Shown piece by piece: positions 12,319 to 25,400 of a DNA stretch of 64,000 nucleotides. The stretch lies in the NCBI RefSeq assembly GCF_963855985.1, contig NC_087092.1, positions 13,206,001 through 13,270,000 of the forward strand. Direction: 5' to 3'. A program made the translations under genes and the position numbers. How positions within the stretch are numbered: the first letter of the stretch is position 1; the number at the start of each line of letters is the position of its first letter. The notes below the pieces were generated by a model. The model searched no databases, had not been told where the DNA came from, and saw only the letters and a list, made by a program, of their open reading frames with translations. This DNA comes from Ostrinia nubilalis (Eukaryota > Arthropoda > Insecta > Lepidoptera > Crambidae).

Positions 12319-12464
12319 CACCCGTATTCACAAACATTACTATGAGGTCTCACAGTGCGCTTAGACGCACAGGGTGATACACGAACCAATTATAGAGCTC
12401 TATTCAACGCTGTGCGTTCGATTTACTGCTTCACTTAAGCAAGCATCGTTTGTGAATACGGGCG
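12319..12464 (+). mobile_element. PIF/Harbinger-type MITE, copy 4
   Basis: A 146-bp copy, CACCCGTATTCACAAAC to GTTTGTGAATACGGGCG, with target duplication TAA (12316-12318 and 12465-12467). Confidence 0.9.
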
Positions 12465-13030
12465 TAAGTTTTAGTAAGTAAAGTTATAAAATGTAGGATC
12501 TTACGCGGTTTGAATAGGAGCTATTTTGCAATGGAAATTTATAATATAATGCGCTTGTTATTGTACATATGAATAAAATTCAATGACACAGTGATATTAT
12601 CAGTTTGTTAACTTAAATTAAACTGATATTAATGACTCTTAAATATTGCTTATTGTTCATGCAGATATGAACATGCGGCTGGACCGATAACATATTTCCC
12701 ACGAATATCACGTCATATCTTTTAATTGCAACGCAATTGTTTGGACTTAACTAGTTTAATTAAATTTCAGATGACTATATTTTTTTAGATTTAAATAAGT
12801 ATTAATTTGGTTCCTGCAATATTTCAGTGTTTTTAATGCACAGACGATGGTACTTATGTCAAACTAAACACTGCGTCATCTTGCGTATCATAAACTTTTT
12901 TTAATTGAAATGCTATAGGTAAATGAAAATTCCATCACAAAACAGTCATCATCCTTCAAGATCTAATCTGAACGCTTCAGTTAAATTGAGATCTAGATCC
13001 AGATTTACTATTTTTGTTTACAAAAATTAT
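12465..13030. other. unassigned AT-rich DNA
   Basis: Nothing recognised. Confidence 0.4.
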
Positions 13031-13165
13031 GTGGTCCTGGTAAAGTAGAAAAGGGTGTCCCCCTTTCTGTGAATGTCATACAATTCGACTAAGGCCTAAA
13101 TAGGGTGGGTCTAGTAGTCCTAATGTTGGGACTAAATGATTTGATGATGATTATAATTATGTATG
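13031..13165 (+). repeat. possible retroposon 3' end
   Basis: GTGTCCCCCTTTCTGTGAAT, GAATGTCATACAATTCGACT and a terminal GATTTGATGATGATT tail resemble a common lepidopteran retroposon ending. Recognition is from memory only. Confidence 0.3.
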
Positions 13166-13808
13166 ATATATTTTGATGAAGATTCATCGTATACCCAGGG
13201 AATTGAATTTTTGAGGTTGAAAGCCATCTGCGCTCACCTATTGTCCGGTGAAGCTGAAAAAGCCACTCACGGCTATCAGCATTGTCGGTCCGAAAAAAAA
13301 CCCAGGGAATTTAGATATTTTTGACTGATTTACTCTGCTCTTGCATCAGTACAGCCTTACAAAGCCTGTATTATCAGTCACTGCCCTTGTTACATACTTC
13401 TTTCACTGTAATATTTCTTTCGCATTAAGAAAGTTATGCCAGTCTGAGCAAATTTTTCAATGTCGCTGCAAGCGATTGCGTGTTATATGATCCTGATATT
13501 ATGGTCATATTTGTTTTGGCAGGTTGTTTGATTAAATGGTGCAATCTGGTACAATTGGAGAGTAATGAAGAAGGTTCGGAAACTAGAAAATTAATATTGA
13601 AAGGACATTGGGAACTTTAATATGAGAAAATGCCCCAGGGCGGACAAAAATGAAACGTATTTTATTTCAAAGCTTTATACTTGTAGGTATATTCACTTAA
13701 AGCGCTATGTTGTGAGATATGGGAATTCTGAGATATGACGAGTCTAAGTTGAAAATATATTTGTCTAAAATGATTTGATATTTTTACATGTTATGTTGTT
13801 TGGCATTG

Positions 13809-13905
13809 CAGAGTAACCAATAAAAGTAAATAAAATAATATAAATAAATAAAAAATATAAATAAAATAATATAAATAAATAAAATATTATAAATACTTAA
13901 ATTAA
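13809..13905. repeat. AT-only tandem repeat
   Basis: Imperfect repeats of AAATAAATAAAATAATAT-like units fill about 95 bp. Confidence 0.8.
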
Positions 13906-13959
13906 TATTAGTCAACATCTCATATATTACTCCAACCCAAAATAAGTAGCTAAGGCATT

Positions 13960-14125
13960 TGTGTTATGGAAATCGGGAACGACGAACCACAACACACCCA
14001 AACCAGAGACAATGTGAAAAGATCGTTTTCTATATTGTCCCGGCCGGGAATCGAACCCGGGACCTCAGGATTGGCTCGGCACACCTTGAAAACCGGTGTG
14101 TGCGCCTCTCCGCCACGGAGGTCGT
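13960..14125 (-). mobile_element. tRNA-derived SINE
   Basis: On the minus strand ACCTCCGTGGCGGAGAGG gives an A-box-like region and CCCGGGTTCGATTCCCGG a perfect B box, about 55 bases apart. The acceptor stem is not paired, and a 3' body extends to the left (lower coordinates). The 60- and 63-codon frames here are shadows. Confidence 0.65.
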
Positions 14126-15889
14126 CAAAAATTTTACCTAAATGTAAAATAAAATAAAATATTAAAACTTCATTTTCTCAATATTCCCATATAAGAGAGA
14201 AAAAAAATGCACGGAAATTCATTGGATATTAGTATGTATCATCTGTGATAGGTTTCGTTTGTGTCCGCTACTTTTCGAAAAGTGGGGCAAAAAGTTCCCA
14301 ATGTCATTTATACAAATAAATTAATATTGGTAGCCCGGTAGAATTAGATTTAGACGAAGATAAAGCTATAAAACTTCAATAACACACGTATTCATAACCT
14401 TGTGATAGATAAAATAAAAAGGTTTTTGTTACTTTCAGTGTTTATATTGCACCTCTATCTGTGGTAGAGTGGACGAACGGGAGAGCTGCTGCTGTTTCGA
14501 AGAACGAAATCATAATCCCTTCTTATTGATAACAATTACCAAGGATTTTTCAATAAGCTGGGAATCTAACCCAAGATCCCCAGACAACAGGTACTTAACT
14601 CTAAGCACTAGTTCACTGAGTGTTGCTCTGTGAAGCAGAGTTGTGTTATTGTATATGAGTACCCTTACTGCATTACAGTTCTGTTATAATCCAGTTGAAT
14701 TTAATTGCGCAAACTGCAAATTTGGTCACAAATGAAAGTAAGTTCCAACAGACTGAAATAATATTGATAACGAGTTGATTAGCATCAGTAACAGTTATTA
14801 ACACAGCACTAATGAGTCAATCAAAGTTTGAACAATTTAGTTTCATAACTAGACTATAAACCTGATTATTTACCTAATCTAATAATCTACAGCATAAAAA
14901 TTCAAACATAAATTATAACTAGTAAGGTGTGATTCTGGGTTGAACGCATCAACTTTTTAAGGAATAAAAACTATTCTTTCTACTCTACAAATAAAAATTC
15001 ACAGTTACACCAAGGGCGTCATTTGTTGTCAAGCAACTTTACACACTCTCAAATTGCTCACATTGCCAATCATCGAATGATATATTACCTACACGTCAAA
15101 CACCAATTATTCAATTTATCATTCACTTAGCGATTAAGTACCAAATCGATGTTTGGTAATCACTGCCCAGCCCGTTAGGTTAATCTGGGCCACTTATCTA
15201 AATAGTGCTGTTGCCAAAAACCGATAAATGATCAATTGTAAATCAGTCCAAGGACCAAAGAAGCGCGTGCGCACACCCACGTATTGCCGGCTAATCGTCT
15301 CGGTGATCTCTTAACCTGTCGTGTGCCAGCATGAGACAATAGAAAACAACTGGTCGGTTCTGTAGCGTTAACACCGGTTGATAAGATGTTAACCAGTTTA
15401 ACTTGTAAATACCTTATTATTGAAATCGAATTAAACAAGAATCTTACTTTTAAACTCTTTAAAGGATAAGTTTAAGAGTCGAAAGTTTAAATGGAGAAAC
15501 AAGATTAGTTATAGCTGTTAGACTATTATATTGGGAACTTCAGGAGCAGATTATTATAATATAGATGAGATTAGAACATTTTAAACGATTTTTTATTTAA
15601 CAAAAATATTAAATCATGCTAATTTATTCAAATCTGCAGAATCAATAACACATAACATCACACTATTGATAATACATCTGTCAAATAAACTGACATAATT
15701 GTGACACGTAATCGGCTGTTAACGTTCCAATATTTGGTTTGGAATCATAAAATGTGATTGGCGTAATAAACAACAATTTATATGGGCTATAATTGCACAG
15801 AGGTATGCGTCGATAGAAGCATGGTGGGCAAGACAAAATTATAAAATTCAATCATTCAATCAATGATTGCGAGTATGTACAGTCAGCGT
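14126..15889. other. unassigned AT-rich DNA
   Basis: Contains one further tRNA-like scrap near 14560-14630 (GGGAATCTAACCCAAGATC). No gene was recognised. Confidence 0.4.
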
Positions 15890-16008
15890 CAAATATTTCG
15901 TGACATTGGGTGTCAAAAAGTTGTCCACACAACCTTATTCCGATAGTAACAAAGGCGTGTACCGAACTTTTTGGGAACTTTGGGTGGCACGAACTATTTG
16001 GCTGACTG
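15890..16008. mobile_element. Tc1/mariner-type MITE
   Basis: A 119-bp element with ends CAGTCAGCGTCAAATA and TATTTGGCTGACTG, flanked by TA on both sides (15888-15889 and 16009-16010). The interior continues as an imperfect hairpin. TA duplication and size fit a Tc1/mariner-type non-autonomous element. Confidence 0.8.
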
Positions 16009-16842
16009 TACATAACGAAAGAGGCTGATTGATGATTCATTTCGGTGCACCGTGGGTGTAGCTAGAGGCAGCTATTGCATTTTAAGCCAGTTGTACGCGT
16101 GATAGAACTTTGAATTTCGTGTTCGTTACAAAGTTTTATTTAAATTAGTTTCATAAGCTCTATATTTGGAGTATGGAATTATTTGTGTAACAAGCGTTGT
16201 GATTTGATTATGTATTAAGAAAATGATATCTTACCAAAAATTCATTCATTCAAAATGTTTTCAAGACGAGACCATTAAGGTCTCGACACAAATTGTGAAA
16301 AAGTTATCAGATCTTATGTAGAGTCAAGCTTCTAACTCTACACGCCTTAATTAAACAAACTCTACACCTGGAAGGTTAAAGAGGAGGCCTATGTTAGAAG
16401 ACGAACCTCAAAGGCTGATATAGATAGCATACCTACAGATAGACGGCCGTAGAATACTGCCGTAGGCTCGTTGTAGATAATAATACAGATAACACAGTTT
16501 TCGACCTAAGGCTGTCGAGATTAAGCCAATTTATTATAACACCCATCAATTAACTAATCCAATTCAAGCCTAATGAGGTAGGCGCGACAATACACTAATT
16601 ATAACATTCACAGCATACGATAGATCACTCGAACAGGGTCAATGTCACGCACTGACCTGCCAGGTTATGCGCATTCGTAACATTCACCTTGCATTGAATG
16701 TACGAGACTTGTCAACCTGCGCATTTCTTGCATTTTTTAACTTTCGGTAATGAGGCAAATAAAAGGGTGTGGCTGGTGGTACACGTGTCATTCTTTTTTT
16801 TTGTAGTAAAGACACTTAAGCGACAATTGCCTAAATATGAAA
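16009..16842. other. unassigned AT-rich DNA
   Basis: Nothing recognised. Confidence 0.4.
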
Positions 16843-16990
16843 GTGACTCGTGATCCGAGGAATGTGGGGTCGAAACTCCGCCGCTGCTGGACTATTGTGG
16901 TGAACCCACTCGTAACACAAGCACATGTTTAGGTTACCACGTGGGGTTAATGGTACTATGAGTAATTTATGCAATACAAATTACTAATTA
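16843..16990 (+). mobile_element. SINE family A copy
   Basis: GTGACTCGTGATCCGAGGAA, a degraded B box (GGGGTCGAAACTCC), GACTATTGTGGTGAACCC and a tail GGGGTTAATGGTACTAT match the other three copies. Confidence 0.6.
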
Positions 16991-18683
16991 AACAAAATAT
17001 TTTATTGGCAAGGTTGAATTTGATCTCATTTACACACAAATACTTAACACGCTCTACTTTTACAGAAAATGTATTTAAAATTATTTATGTCAGAGAGTTG
17101 CAAAGAATGTTATTGGCAGAACACAATTTAAATACTGACTGAATTGTAATTTATCGCTAAAGTTACCGAAAAGTTGCTATTCAAGTTTTATCAGAACCGT
17201 ACGGGGGCAATCTCAAATGCAAATTGGACTGCAGTTTTGAGAGTAAGTCACCGACATTGACTCACTGTCGATAGTGGGGCTGGATTTATTAGTTAGTTAT
17301 TAACGTGGAAATACAGGGTGTAGGGGAACAAAAACATAACTCTCCTTCTGGCGCAGTCGGGTAAAAACACATGTAACGAAGAAAAACACCTTGGTATTAA
17401 ATAAAAGATCGTTTGTAATCTAAGGACTAAACCTGCTACGTTCATCCAGTCAAATAAATTGGACATAGGAATAAAAGAGGATTACATCTCTTCAAACTTA
17501 GTAAAAAACGCCCCTGTAGCGCTTAACCTAAAGCATTTAGATAACAATTTAAGATTCACTTCTTTATTAAAGGTTTTTTTATTCAGGATGGAACAATTCC
17601 CTTGAACACCCTAAGTAGGTAAGTATGTAGTTTGTAGATGCTAGTTAAAACAGATTAGAATTAATTATACCTAGTCAGTATTTAATTCTTGTAACTTCCA
17701 AGTAAGGCGATGTAGATCAAGCCAAATTGAAAGATCTTGAAACAGCTACTGGTTAGTTGCCTCTGCAACCTACTGACCGAAATTAAATTATTACAAACAG
17801 AATACCATCCTGTGAGCATTAGACTTATTTCAGGATAGGCACGGGAGACGGGACTATTCGTAGCTCTCGTTCCCACCGCTGCAACTCCTGTGAGCCAGGA
17901 TCTTGACCGCCAATAAAAACCCAACCAGTGAAGGTCAAGTTTGTCCCGGGGGAAAGTTTACTGTCATTTGACCCGCAACGAAAAAGAACATAGGAGGAGT
18001 TCGAAGTTAAGATTCGACTTCCTTCCATTGCAAAGCGGATGGATTTCTGGATAGGCAGTAGGTACATACTCGTAAGCATAACGAATTTCAAACCACTGTA
18101 TTTTCACAATTAAAACACCGTTGTTAGTTGTTATTTCCTAAACTGTGTATGCACCTTATGACCTTGCCATCAAGAATTCACGTCATAGTTTTACATAGAT
18201 AATATGTAGTTAGGTTAGGTACTTATGTAAAACAGTTTTTTTAAACCCAACCATGAATTCAATTTTGTACCTATAAAAAATATTTACATTCCGAATACGC
18301 GTCATTGATAAACCTCTTAAAACTTGCAAAAAGAACATTCTGAATAAAAAAATAAGTAATGGACATACAATAAAAATAAACAATAATTTAAATTATTAGG
18401 TCAAGCTACCAGTTTGACGGAACCAATCGTAATCAAGGACATATAAATCAAAGGTCCAATTCAGATAAAAGTGGTAGAAACAACTGGACCACGCCCTGGC
18501 CATATTTAGATTATAACTTGTACAGATATTGAGAAATAATCTTTATAAATTACATACACAATCATTCTTTTTGAAAGTAGCAGATGTAAAATTGATTGAT
18601 CTGTACCTACATCTTAATATGAGTAAGTTTGACAAGCTATATTTTTGGAATACAAAGTTATACATTCACGTGAACAAAGCCTA
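16991..18683. other. mostly unassigned; possible repeat at 17820-18060
   Basis: The segment 17820-18060 is less AT-rich than its surroundings and is open for 88 codons on the minus strand (17825-18091), including TGWVFIGGQDPGSQELQRWE. I do not recognise the product. It may be a retroposon fragment. Confidence 0.25.
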
Positions 18684-18817
18684 CGCCCGTATTCACAAAC
18701 ATTACTATGAGGTCTCACAATGCGCGTTGACACACGAACAAATCACAGAGCTCTATTCAACGCTGTGCGTTCTATTTTCTGCTTCACTTGAGCAAGCTTT
18801 TTTTGTGAATACGGGCG
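18684..18817 (+). mobile_element. PIF/Harbinger-type MITE, copy 5
   Basis: A shortened 134-bp copy, CGCCCGTATTCACAAAC to TTTGTGAATACGGGCG, with duplication CTA (18681-18683 and 18818-18820). Relative to the other copies it lacks part of the middle near 18725. Confidence 0.85.
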
Positions 18818-19216
18818 CTAGTTAGTTACTAGGGACTATAGTTACATACCTTATTGCATAATTTTTATGCCTTCGTCTTCTGACAGAAAGCTTTTCAATA
18901 GGTATAAATAAGATAAAATAAAATAGATACCTATAAACACATGAATTATCGCTATAATTCCAATATTAATACAGTAAACATAAAATAATGAAAGTGTGCA
19001 ATATTGGTTTAAGCATAGCCGCCTAAAGCAATGAAACCGTTCATAAGTCTTGTTGATGTCAAAATTTCGTAGAATTAGTGTACTTTAAAACGGTTATAAA
19101 TCTTACTTTAACCTATTATAATGGACTATTTACACGAGGCCAATAAAAGACAACCTAATATTAACAAGATAACAGTGACAGTCCAATGCAATCGAATTCA
19201 TTTCTTTAACGTATGA

Positions 19217-19317
19217 AGAAAAGGCCGCTACCAATCGATCAACATGGAAATAATTTGGGGAGGCCTATGTTCAGCGCCGGTGGACGTCCTATGGCTGAAA
19301 TGATGATGATGATGAAT
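19217..19317 (+). mobile_element. RTE-type LINE 3' end, fragment
   Basis: Ends GGACGTCCTATGGCTGAA followed by five ATG-type repeats, the 3' ending seen inverted at 461. Only the last part of the element remains. Confidence 0.55.
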
Positions 19318-19407
19318 TAATAGCGAAATATATTGAATTAATAAAGTTTGTTTTATTTCGTGTGTTAGGTTTTCTTCTGTAGTGTTGATTAAATCAAACA
19401 ACATTAA

Positions 19408-19513
19408 GCTAGGCCTACGATGCGCGCCACGATGAGCTTTTATCGACCCATTTTATAAATACGATAATCGTCTAAAATCATCGACAAAATTTTATCGCAG
19501 CGCACATCCTAGC
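19408..19513. mobile_element. 106-bp MITE with TAA duplication
   Basis: Ends GCTAGGCCTACGATGCGCG and CGCAGCGCACATCCTAGC, imperfectly inverted, flanked by TAA (19405-19407 and 19514-19516). The interior repeats TTTTATCG inverted. A PIF/Harbinger-type label is inferred from the duplication. Confidence 0.65.
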
Positions 19514-19639
19514 TAAGGTGGTGTCTGACGTACTTTTCACGACGATCACGTTGATCCAAGTCGGTATTGCTTAATATTTTAGCTAACCTCCGAATTAACA
19601 CTGAGAGGAATAAAATTGTCAAATAGAGTTAGATCTAAA

Positions 19640-19870
19640 AAATAGATTCCAGAACTTCTGAGTCAAAAGGACCACGGAGCAGTGTGTAGACTAATCGACC
19701 GCCCCACCCTTGTTGAAGCTTCTCTATAGGAACTTAACCACTGCCGTAAAATAACATCTCTATCGGTTTTCTACGGGCTACACTTTGCTATCTTTTCCGA
19801 ACACTATAATCCGGGCCTTTTCAAGGCGAGAGTGAATAAGCACTTACAGGGTAGATATATACCATCCTAG
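19640..19870 (+). pseudogene. non-LTR retrotransposon ORF, C-terminal remnant
   Basis: From 19808 the frame reads NPGLFKARVNKHLQGRYIPS and then a stop at 19868-19870. This is the usual C-terminal ending (LFKxRVNxHL) of one group of insect LINE reverse transcriptases. Upstream, 19640-19807 looks like the same ORF but has several stops. The 3' UTR continues to about 19930. Confidence 0.6.
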
Positions 19871-20593
19871 ACAGCATCTCTCTTAACATCAAATGCGATT
19901 GCAGTCAAGTACCTACCTTGTTCTGCATAAAAAGGGTCCTAAATATCAGTTTATGGATTTATTAAACTAATAGCTGACAGTAAAAGGCACTTAATTTAAA
20001 TTACAAAACTATCAAAAGGATCTTAGCCCATGATAATTGATACTTGAATGAGTTTTCAAGTAATAAGACTTGTAAATAATTTCTCGTACTAATTAATTTT
20101 ATTTAATTCTAATGAATGTGTATGATACGCTGGGTGCAATTCTTGAATACAACGTCAGTTTCACTTTTAATTAATTTTGTCTTTAAACCTAAAACTTCCT
20201 TGTTATTGACGAATTTGCATATTGATTGACAGCATTTCTGGCGCCTGTTAGATTAGATAGAATGTTGATTAGAATCAAAATATTTTTTGCTGATTTTAGA
20301 GGTCCGTCTTCATAGTTACTTGTTATTGAGAAAACCGACGGTAAAATAAGTATCAACAGTATACATATTTTTACCTTGAGATGATTACCATACCTCTATG
20401 GATTAGGCAAAATTTAAAAAAAATGTGTCAATCTCTTCTCTCTTTTTTGAATACCTACCTATGTCCCTAACCTAGAAGTCGAATAGTGGATTAAAGATTT
20501 TCTCCACCATTGAACTTAAATAATTATTTTTTTTTACTTTTTAAGAGCAATAAGTAATGATTTCCATTAAATAAATGTGGAAAAGGGAACACT
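19871..20593. other. unassigned AT-rich DNA
   Basis: Nothing recognised after the LINE 3' UTR. Confidence 0.4.
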
Positions 20594-20872
20594 TTAGAGT
20601 AAAAACCTTGCCTGAAAGCAATCTCTACTCATTCTAAGATTGCTTCTGTTCAAATCCGAAGTTTCCCGAGTTCGATATAAATCAAGACTTAATGGGTCAA
20701 AGCGACTGGCTGTCTGTACCTTCACAGTTATGCGATCAGATATTCCTGAGGCTCTTATTATGATGGCAGTAGAGACTAATATGTAACCGTAAAAGCTGGT
20801 AATGAATGGACACTCAAAATCATTATCATACTTGTCTTTAGCGAACAAGCATTCGGACCTAGATTGGTACAA
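20594..20872 (-). CDS. open frame of unknown function, possible exon
   Basis: The frame is open on the minus strand from about 20914 to the stop at 20594 and has no ATG near its start; the nominal first codon is TTG. The product is less repetitive than the other unassigned frames, has several cysteines (SECLF, DFECPF) and one hydrophobic run (FITSFYGYILVSTAIIIRAS). The upstream ATATTCAAG could serve as a splice acceptor. I do not recognise a family. It may be one exon of a host gene, an old transposon piece or chance; no partner exon was found. Confidence 0.18.
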   Translation of the reverse strand: MYQSRSECLFAKDKYDNDFECPFITSFYGYILVSTAIIIRASGISDRITVKVQTASRFDPLSLDLYRTRETSDLNRSNLRMSRDCFQARFLL

Positions 20873-20914
20873 TTGCGCTTGCTTGCACGTTCTTGAATAT
20901 GTATATTTGTAACT

Positions 20915-22324
20915 CTATAAATAATCATTAAAAGGTTTTTCAGATAAACTCTACGTAGCAGAATTTGGCATTAGTTTATCCTTAGGAAGTCTTCGAGTCA
21001 AAGCACATGATGCATTTCGCAGCGGTGGTACATTGTTGGAGCGGTGTCGCTGCGTCTGCGTCGTCTTACATAGAATATCTGTGGCAGCGCGTCGGCGATA
21101 TCTTTGCGGTGTACTTTGGCTGTTCCTTGAACAAGTATCTAACAAACATTTTTTTTTTGAAGATGTGTGTGGATCAATGTCGAAACTTTCTCTCACATAC
21201 GGGATAATGTAGAACTTTGTAATATTGGGATATTTAAGAAAAAGCATTCCAGAAAAAAATTTCGATCGTGTTTTAATATTTTCGAAACATTTATAGATAG
21301 AAATTCGAAAACTTCATTAAATACGAGTAAAATTGATTCAATTAATTAGAACTTAGAACTTTACCCCCTTCCATAAAAATTTTAATGCGCACCTTGAACC
21401 TAGTGAATTTTAACACTTTGTAAACGATGGTTGTGGACTATGAGGGAGCAGGGCAGGACTACTATTGAATGAAACTCACAATAACACTTCACTTAACTTT
21501 ATATTGCACAAAAGAGCACTTTTCTTGTCGAATAAAATCGAAATACTGCCATATTGTCAAGAAACAATATAAAAAAAAAACAATAAAAAATTCAAACATT
21601 CTAAACATAAATAGAAAAGTAAAAAATAATAAAAAATAAATAAATCTAAAAGAGGTCTGTCGCCAACACACTTCAAATGTTATTTTTAAACGCGCGTTCA
21701 AACTTTTTGTGGTAAGGCCCTATTACTTGTAGTTTTTGTAGAATTCCTAAGAATTTGCGTGCTTAGTGCATGTAAGCTTTTTGTTAGCTTACACAAGTTT
21801 GTAGCTGCACTTTCGTAAGAACTAGTGTTTAACATAATGGTCAGTCTCTACCAAGTGTTAGGCAGTGTAATTAATAGTTCGTTTTAAATTAGCCTTATCG
21901 CGTTTACTTGGTGTTGATATAACTAGTATAAGGAATTCGATCTGAATGTTAGTATATCGAAGTTGCACACTTCGTTAATAGGTAAAGAAAGGCCAATATT
22001 TTATTATAATATTGGATAACTTTTAATATGCTACTAATCTTCGTATATTTTTTACAATAAATTTAAAGTTGGTATAACCTACTCGTAATCCTTTGTAGTA
22101 CTGCATTTATGGCATAAAGAACGTCAAAAATTGTAAAGATCTTCGGTTTCCTGTTATGATAAAAATTGTAAGTTCGATAAGGAATTTATTTATACATGCA
22201 TAATATTATTATTATGCATTCTGGTTTTATTTTAGTTAGATTAGTCGACCATTTCTTCTATTTCGTCCGACGTAGGACTGCCTACATGGAAAACCAATCA
22301 ACTTTCCAAAGACACTTTAAAAGA
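20915..22324. other. unassigned AT-rich DNA
   Basis: Open frames at 20951-21247 (minus) and 21007-21207 (plus) overlap the same GC-richer patch and cannot both be coding. Neither is recognised. Confidence 0.35.
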
Positions 22325-22426
22325 ATGGTTTGTTCCGAAGCAGTCGTGGGGTTAATACTGGCACGTGTAAAAGTTCATTTTAAAAGTCTACTTGCAAAAA
22401 TAAATTGAGTTTTATGAGTTTTTTTA
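22325..22426 (+). mobile_element. LINE 3' UTR, same family as the LINE at 37981
   Basis: GGGGTTAATACTGGCACGTG, then AAAAGTCTACTTGCAAAAAT, then a GAGTTTTATGAGTTTTTT tail match in order the 3' UTR and GAGTTTTACT-repeat tail of the minus-strand LINE at 37981. Confidence 0.6.
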
Positions 22427-25400
22427 TGTAACAGCCAGTCCTCTACAAAGGCCGATAAAAACAAAACTGCACGCGGTAGAACTGCAGTCACTTGTTACTT
22501 AATAACCGTTAATAGAATAACACCTACAAACGGGTTCCTATTAGATTGAAATGCAATCTGTTTAGAACTAAAAGTAACTGTCAAACCCAAGTAGTTATTA
22601 GTTACGGCAATATTACGGAAGTTTTTCCTTGTGAATGTTTAAAATCCATCATCGCAACTAGTTATTAGGCCCTATTGATTTCAAAAGACATTTCGCTAGA
22701 CTGCATACATTATTGCAACTAGCACTACATTGTAAATTAATAATATTTAATTTGCGTTCAGTTAAAATTTGCGTTATACGATGAAAGCTTTCTATATGAG
22801 TTGATAATAAATAGTGAGGAAGTAAAGGGTAAAACTCATCTTAACACTACGCAAAAAAATTATGTTATTCATAGTATTATGAGTTAATGCTAAAAATTCG
22901 AGTATGAATCTGTAACTAAAACTACAAACTTTTTTTGTAATTTTTCTCTACTACCTAAATATCTATGTCAGTTTGTAAAGTTAAAAAGTGCGATATTCAA
23001 AAGTAATACATACCTACAGATTAATTATTTTGTATTAACTCGTATTGGAAACCTCATTTTTTGCCTAATACCTAACTAAAATTACTTTTTTTTAATCAAA
23101 GTTATTGGAAATAAAATTTATTGCAAAAAACCTTGCACAATTCACTGTTTAACATTATTGTTGTAACGAAGAACTACTAAATATTGTACTTTTTGCAAGT
23201 TACATCTCTGCGACGAAAGCTGGGCCGCAAAAAATGGTGTCATTTTATCAATGCGCCCAGTGGAGCGCGAAATGTTACATTACAGGTCTACGACGAAGTC
23301 TAGGTAACTAGGTAACTTAATAAACTTCCAAAATGGATGAATAGTATCGTGGTGAAATATTTTGCACTTGTAACGTCGACTCAATTATGGATTGGTAAAG
23401 TCGATTACTTATAATTTAGATTCAATTATGATTGCACGTGCAAAAGCCAATTAGGAAACCGTTAAGATAATTTAAGTTCACATAAAAGAAAAGGTAGGTA
23501 CCTATTGAATGAAATCCGATGAGACACGCTCCAAAATGCAAAGAGATGCTAGCGGGAAATGAGATGAAGGTTATAATAATAATGCTCTACCACCGCATTA
23601 TTTACGTTTTAATTTTAAAATTAATTGATATTATTTATAGTTCATTCTTCATAATAAATCACTATACAATATGCAAAATATTTTCAATATTCCGAGAACA
23701 TGAAACATTTATGCATTTTACCGGGTCGAGCGCATCGAAAACAAAACGTTGGTGCGCTTTTGCTTCTGCTAGAATGTTTAGTGATTGCGTCAGTAACATT
23801 AATTGATTTTCTATTGTTAAACGGACGATAGGTAGGTCCATTTAGAAAAAGAGTTACGACCTACTTCGGCAGAGCGCACTGGCCGGCGAGAATAATTTTT
23901 TTTCGAATATCGATTCTCTTTTATTTTTATCTTGGGATTTTTCTATCGTGCGTTCCGCGTTTAAATAATTTTGTTATTCAAAAATGCAAATGAAGATGAT
24001 AACGTCATCAGAAAAACAATATACAGAAAGTGACATTTTAATTTGCACAATGAGGTGAAAAATCGAGAGGGAAAATCCGGAAAACTAACACCGATAACAC
24101 GAATAAATAAAGTAGGTAAGTATTGTGTAATTTATCTCACTGCAAAATATTAAAACAATCTTGGATCAGACTCAGGTAGATCTAAGATCACGTTTTGTTC
24201 GCAATTGAAATACCATAGGCTATGTAATTAGCTATTAATAGTTATTACTACCTGGCTATTATGGCACATATTTGTTCCCATGAATACTACCTATTGAGAT
24301 CTAATTGAAATAGGTCGTTTATGGAAATTACTAAATAACATAATTCTGCAGTAAGTACTTGGACATAACTGTTGCTAATAGAAAGATTCGTTGTTCTTAG
24401 AACACAACTCTACAATCGTTAAATGGCATTTGGGCAGGCCTGCAGAACTGACTTGATGATAGATAAATTCTTAATTAGCTACCTATCTATGTACCTAAAT
24501 GTATACAAACTAGTACAACTATACAGACGTAGAGTAGGTATTGTCAATGAATTTGTATATATAAAGTGCTCTTGCTCATCACATTAAAATGTCTCTTACA
24601 GAATATGAACCTGACACTGCAACAACAATCTGAAACTGGCGCTTATCTACACTACTTATTTGATATCAAAACTAAGTACGAGTAATCAGATATCCAGTTT
24701 GATAAAAATGCAAATCCACACTTCAAGTGCCTCAAGTAATCTAAAGAATGTAAGTTTCGTCAGTCCATCAGATAGAGCGGCGCGCGCGCAGCGTTGCGTC
24801 TCCAATCGGTATGCACCGCGACACATTGATTTATGCGACACATCTGGAACTTAAATCACTTTTTATAAGAGTTTAGATAGTTGAAAGTGATTAGGGAGCA
24901 TTTGAAATTCATTAGGTTGAAGATACCTTGGATTTGGTAGAGCTGTGGTGCGATGCTACAAAAATTAAAAATACAAACAATAAAATGACACATCTGATTA
25001 TGTGACTTTTTCACACTCGTCTCGCATTCCACAAAACTTGCTATCTTTCATGCCTTATTTATGTGTTGCTGTTTTCTTTGCTATAGAGTGTAAATCTGCT
25101 GATAAAAAGTAGGATGAACTAATTATTATTTCTACTATTTGTCTTATTTTAATTGTAGTTCAAGGCTAATCAAGGTCTTACACATAAGGGAACTTGTGAA
25201 CTTGTTAGCTAGTTTGTGAAAAAGTAACAAAAACAAATGAACATTACTATACACAATCTATTGCAGCTAGTAGTAGTAACTGTAGTGCCATTCACGTAGA
25301 AGATTTAATTGTGTTAATGAACTAGACAATGCCAAAATAAACCGTGTAATGATGTCAAGAACTAACTAAAAGTAAGACCAATCCGAGCGCGCCGTTATAC

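Noticed and set aside
14038..14125. tRNA gene
   Set aside because: A- and B-box-like parts are present but no acceptor stem or cloverleaf forms; fits a tRNA-derived SINE. The same holds for 3671, 5461, 8421, 16843 and 25812.
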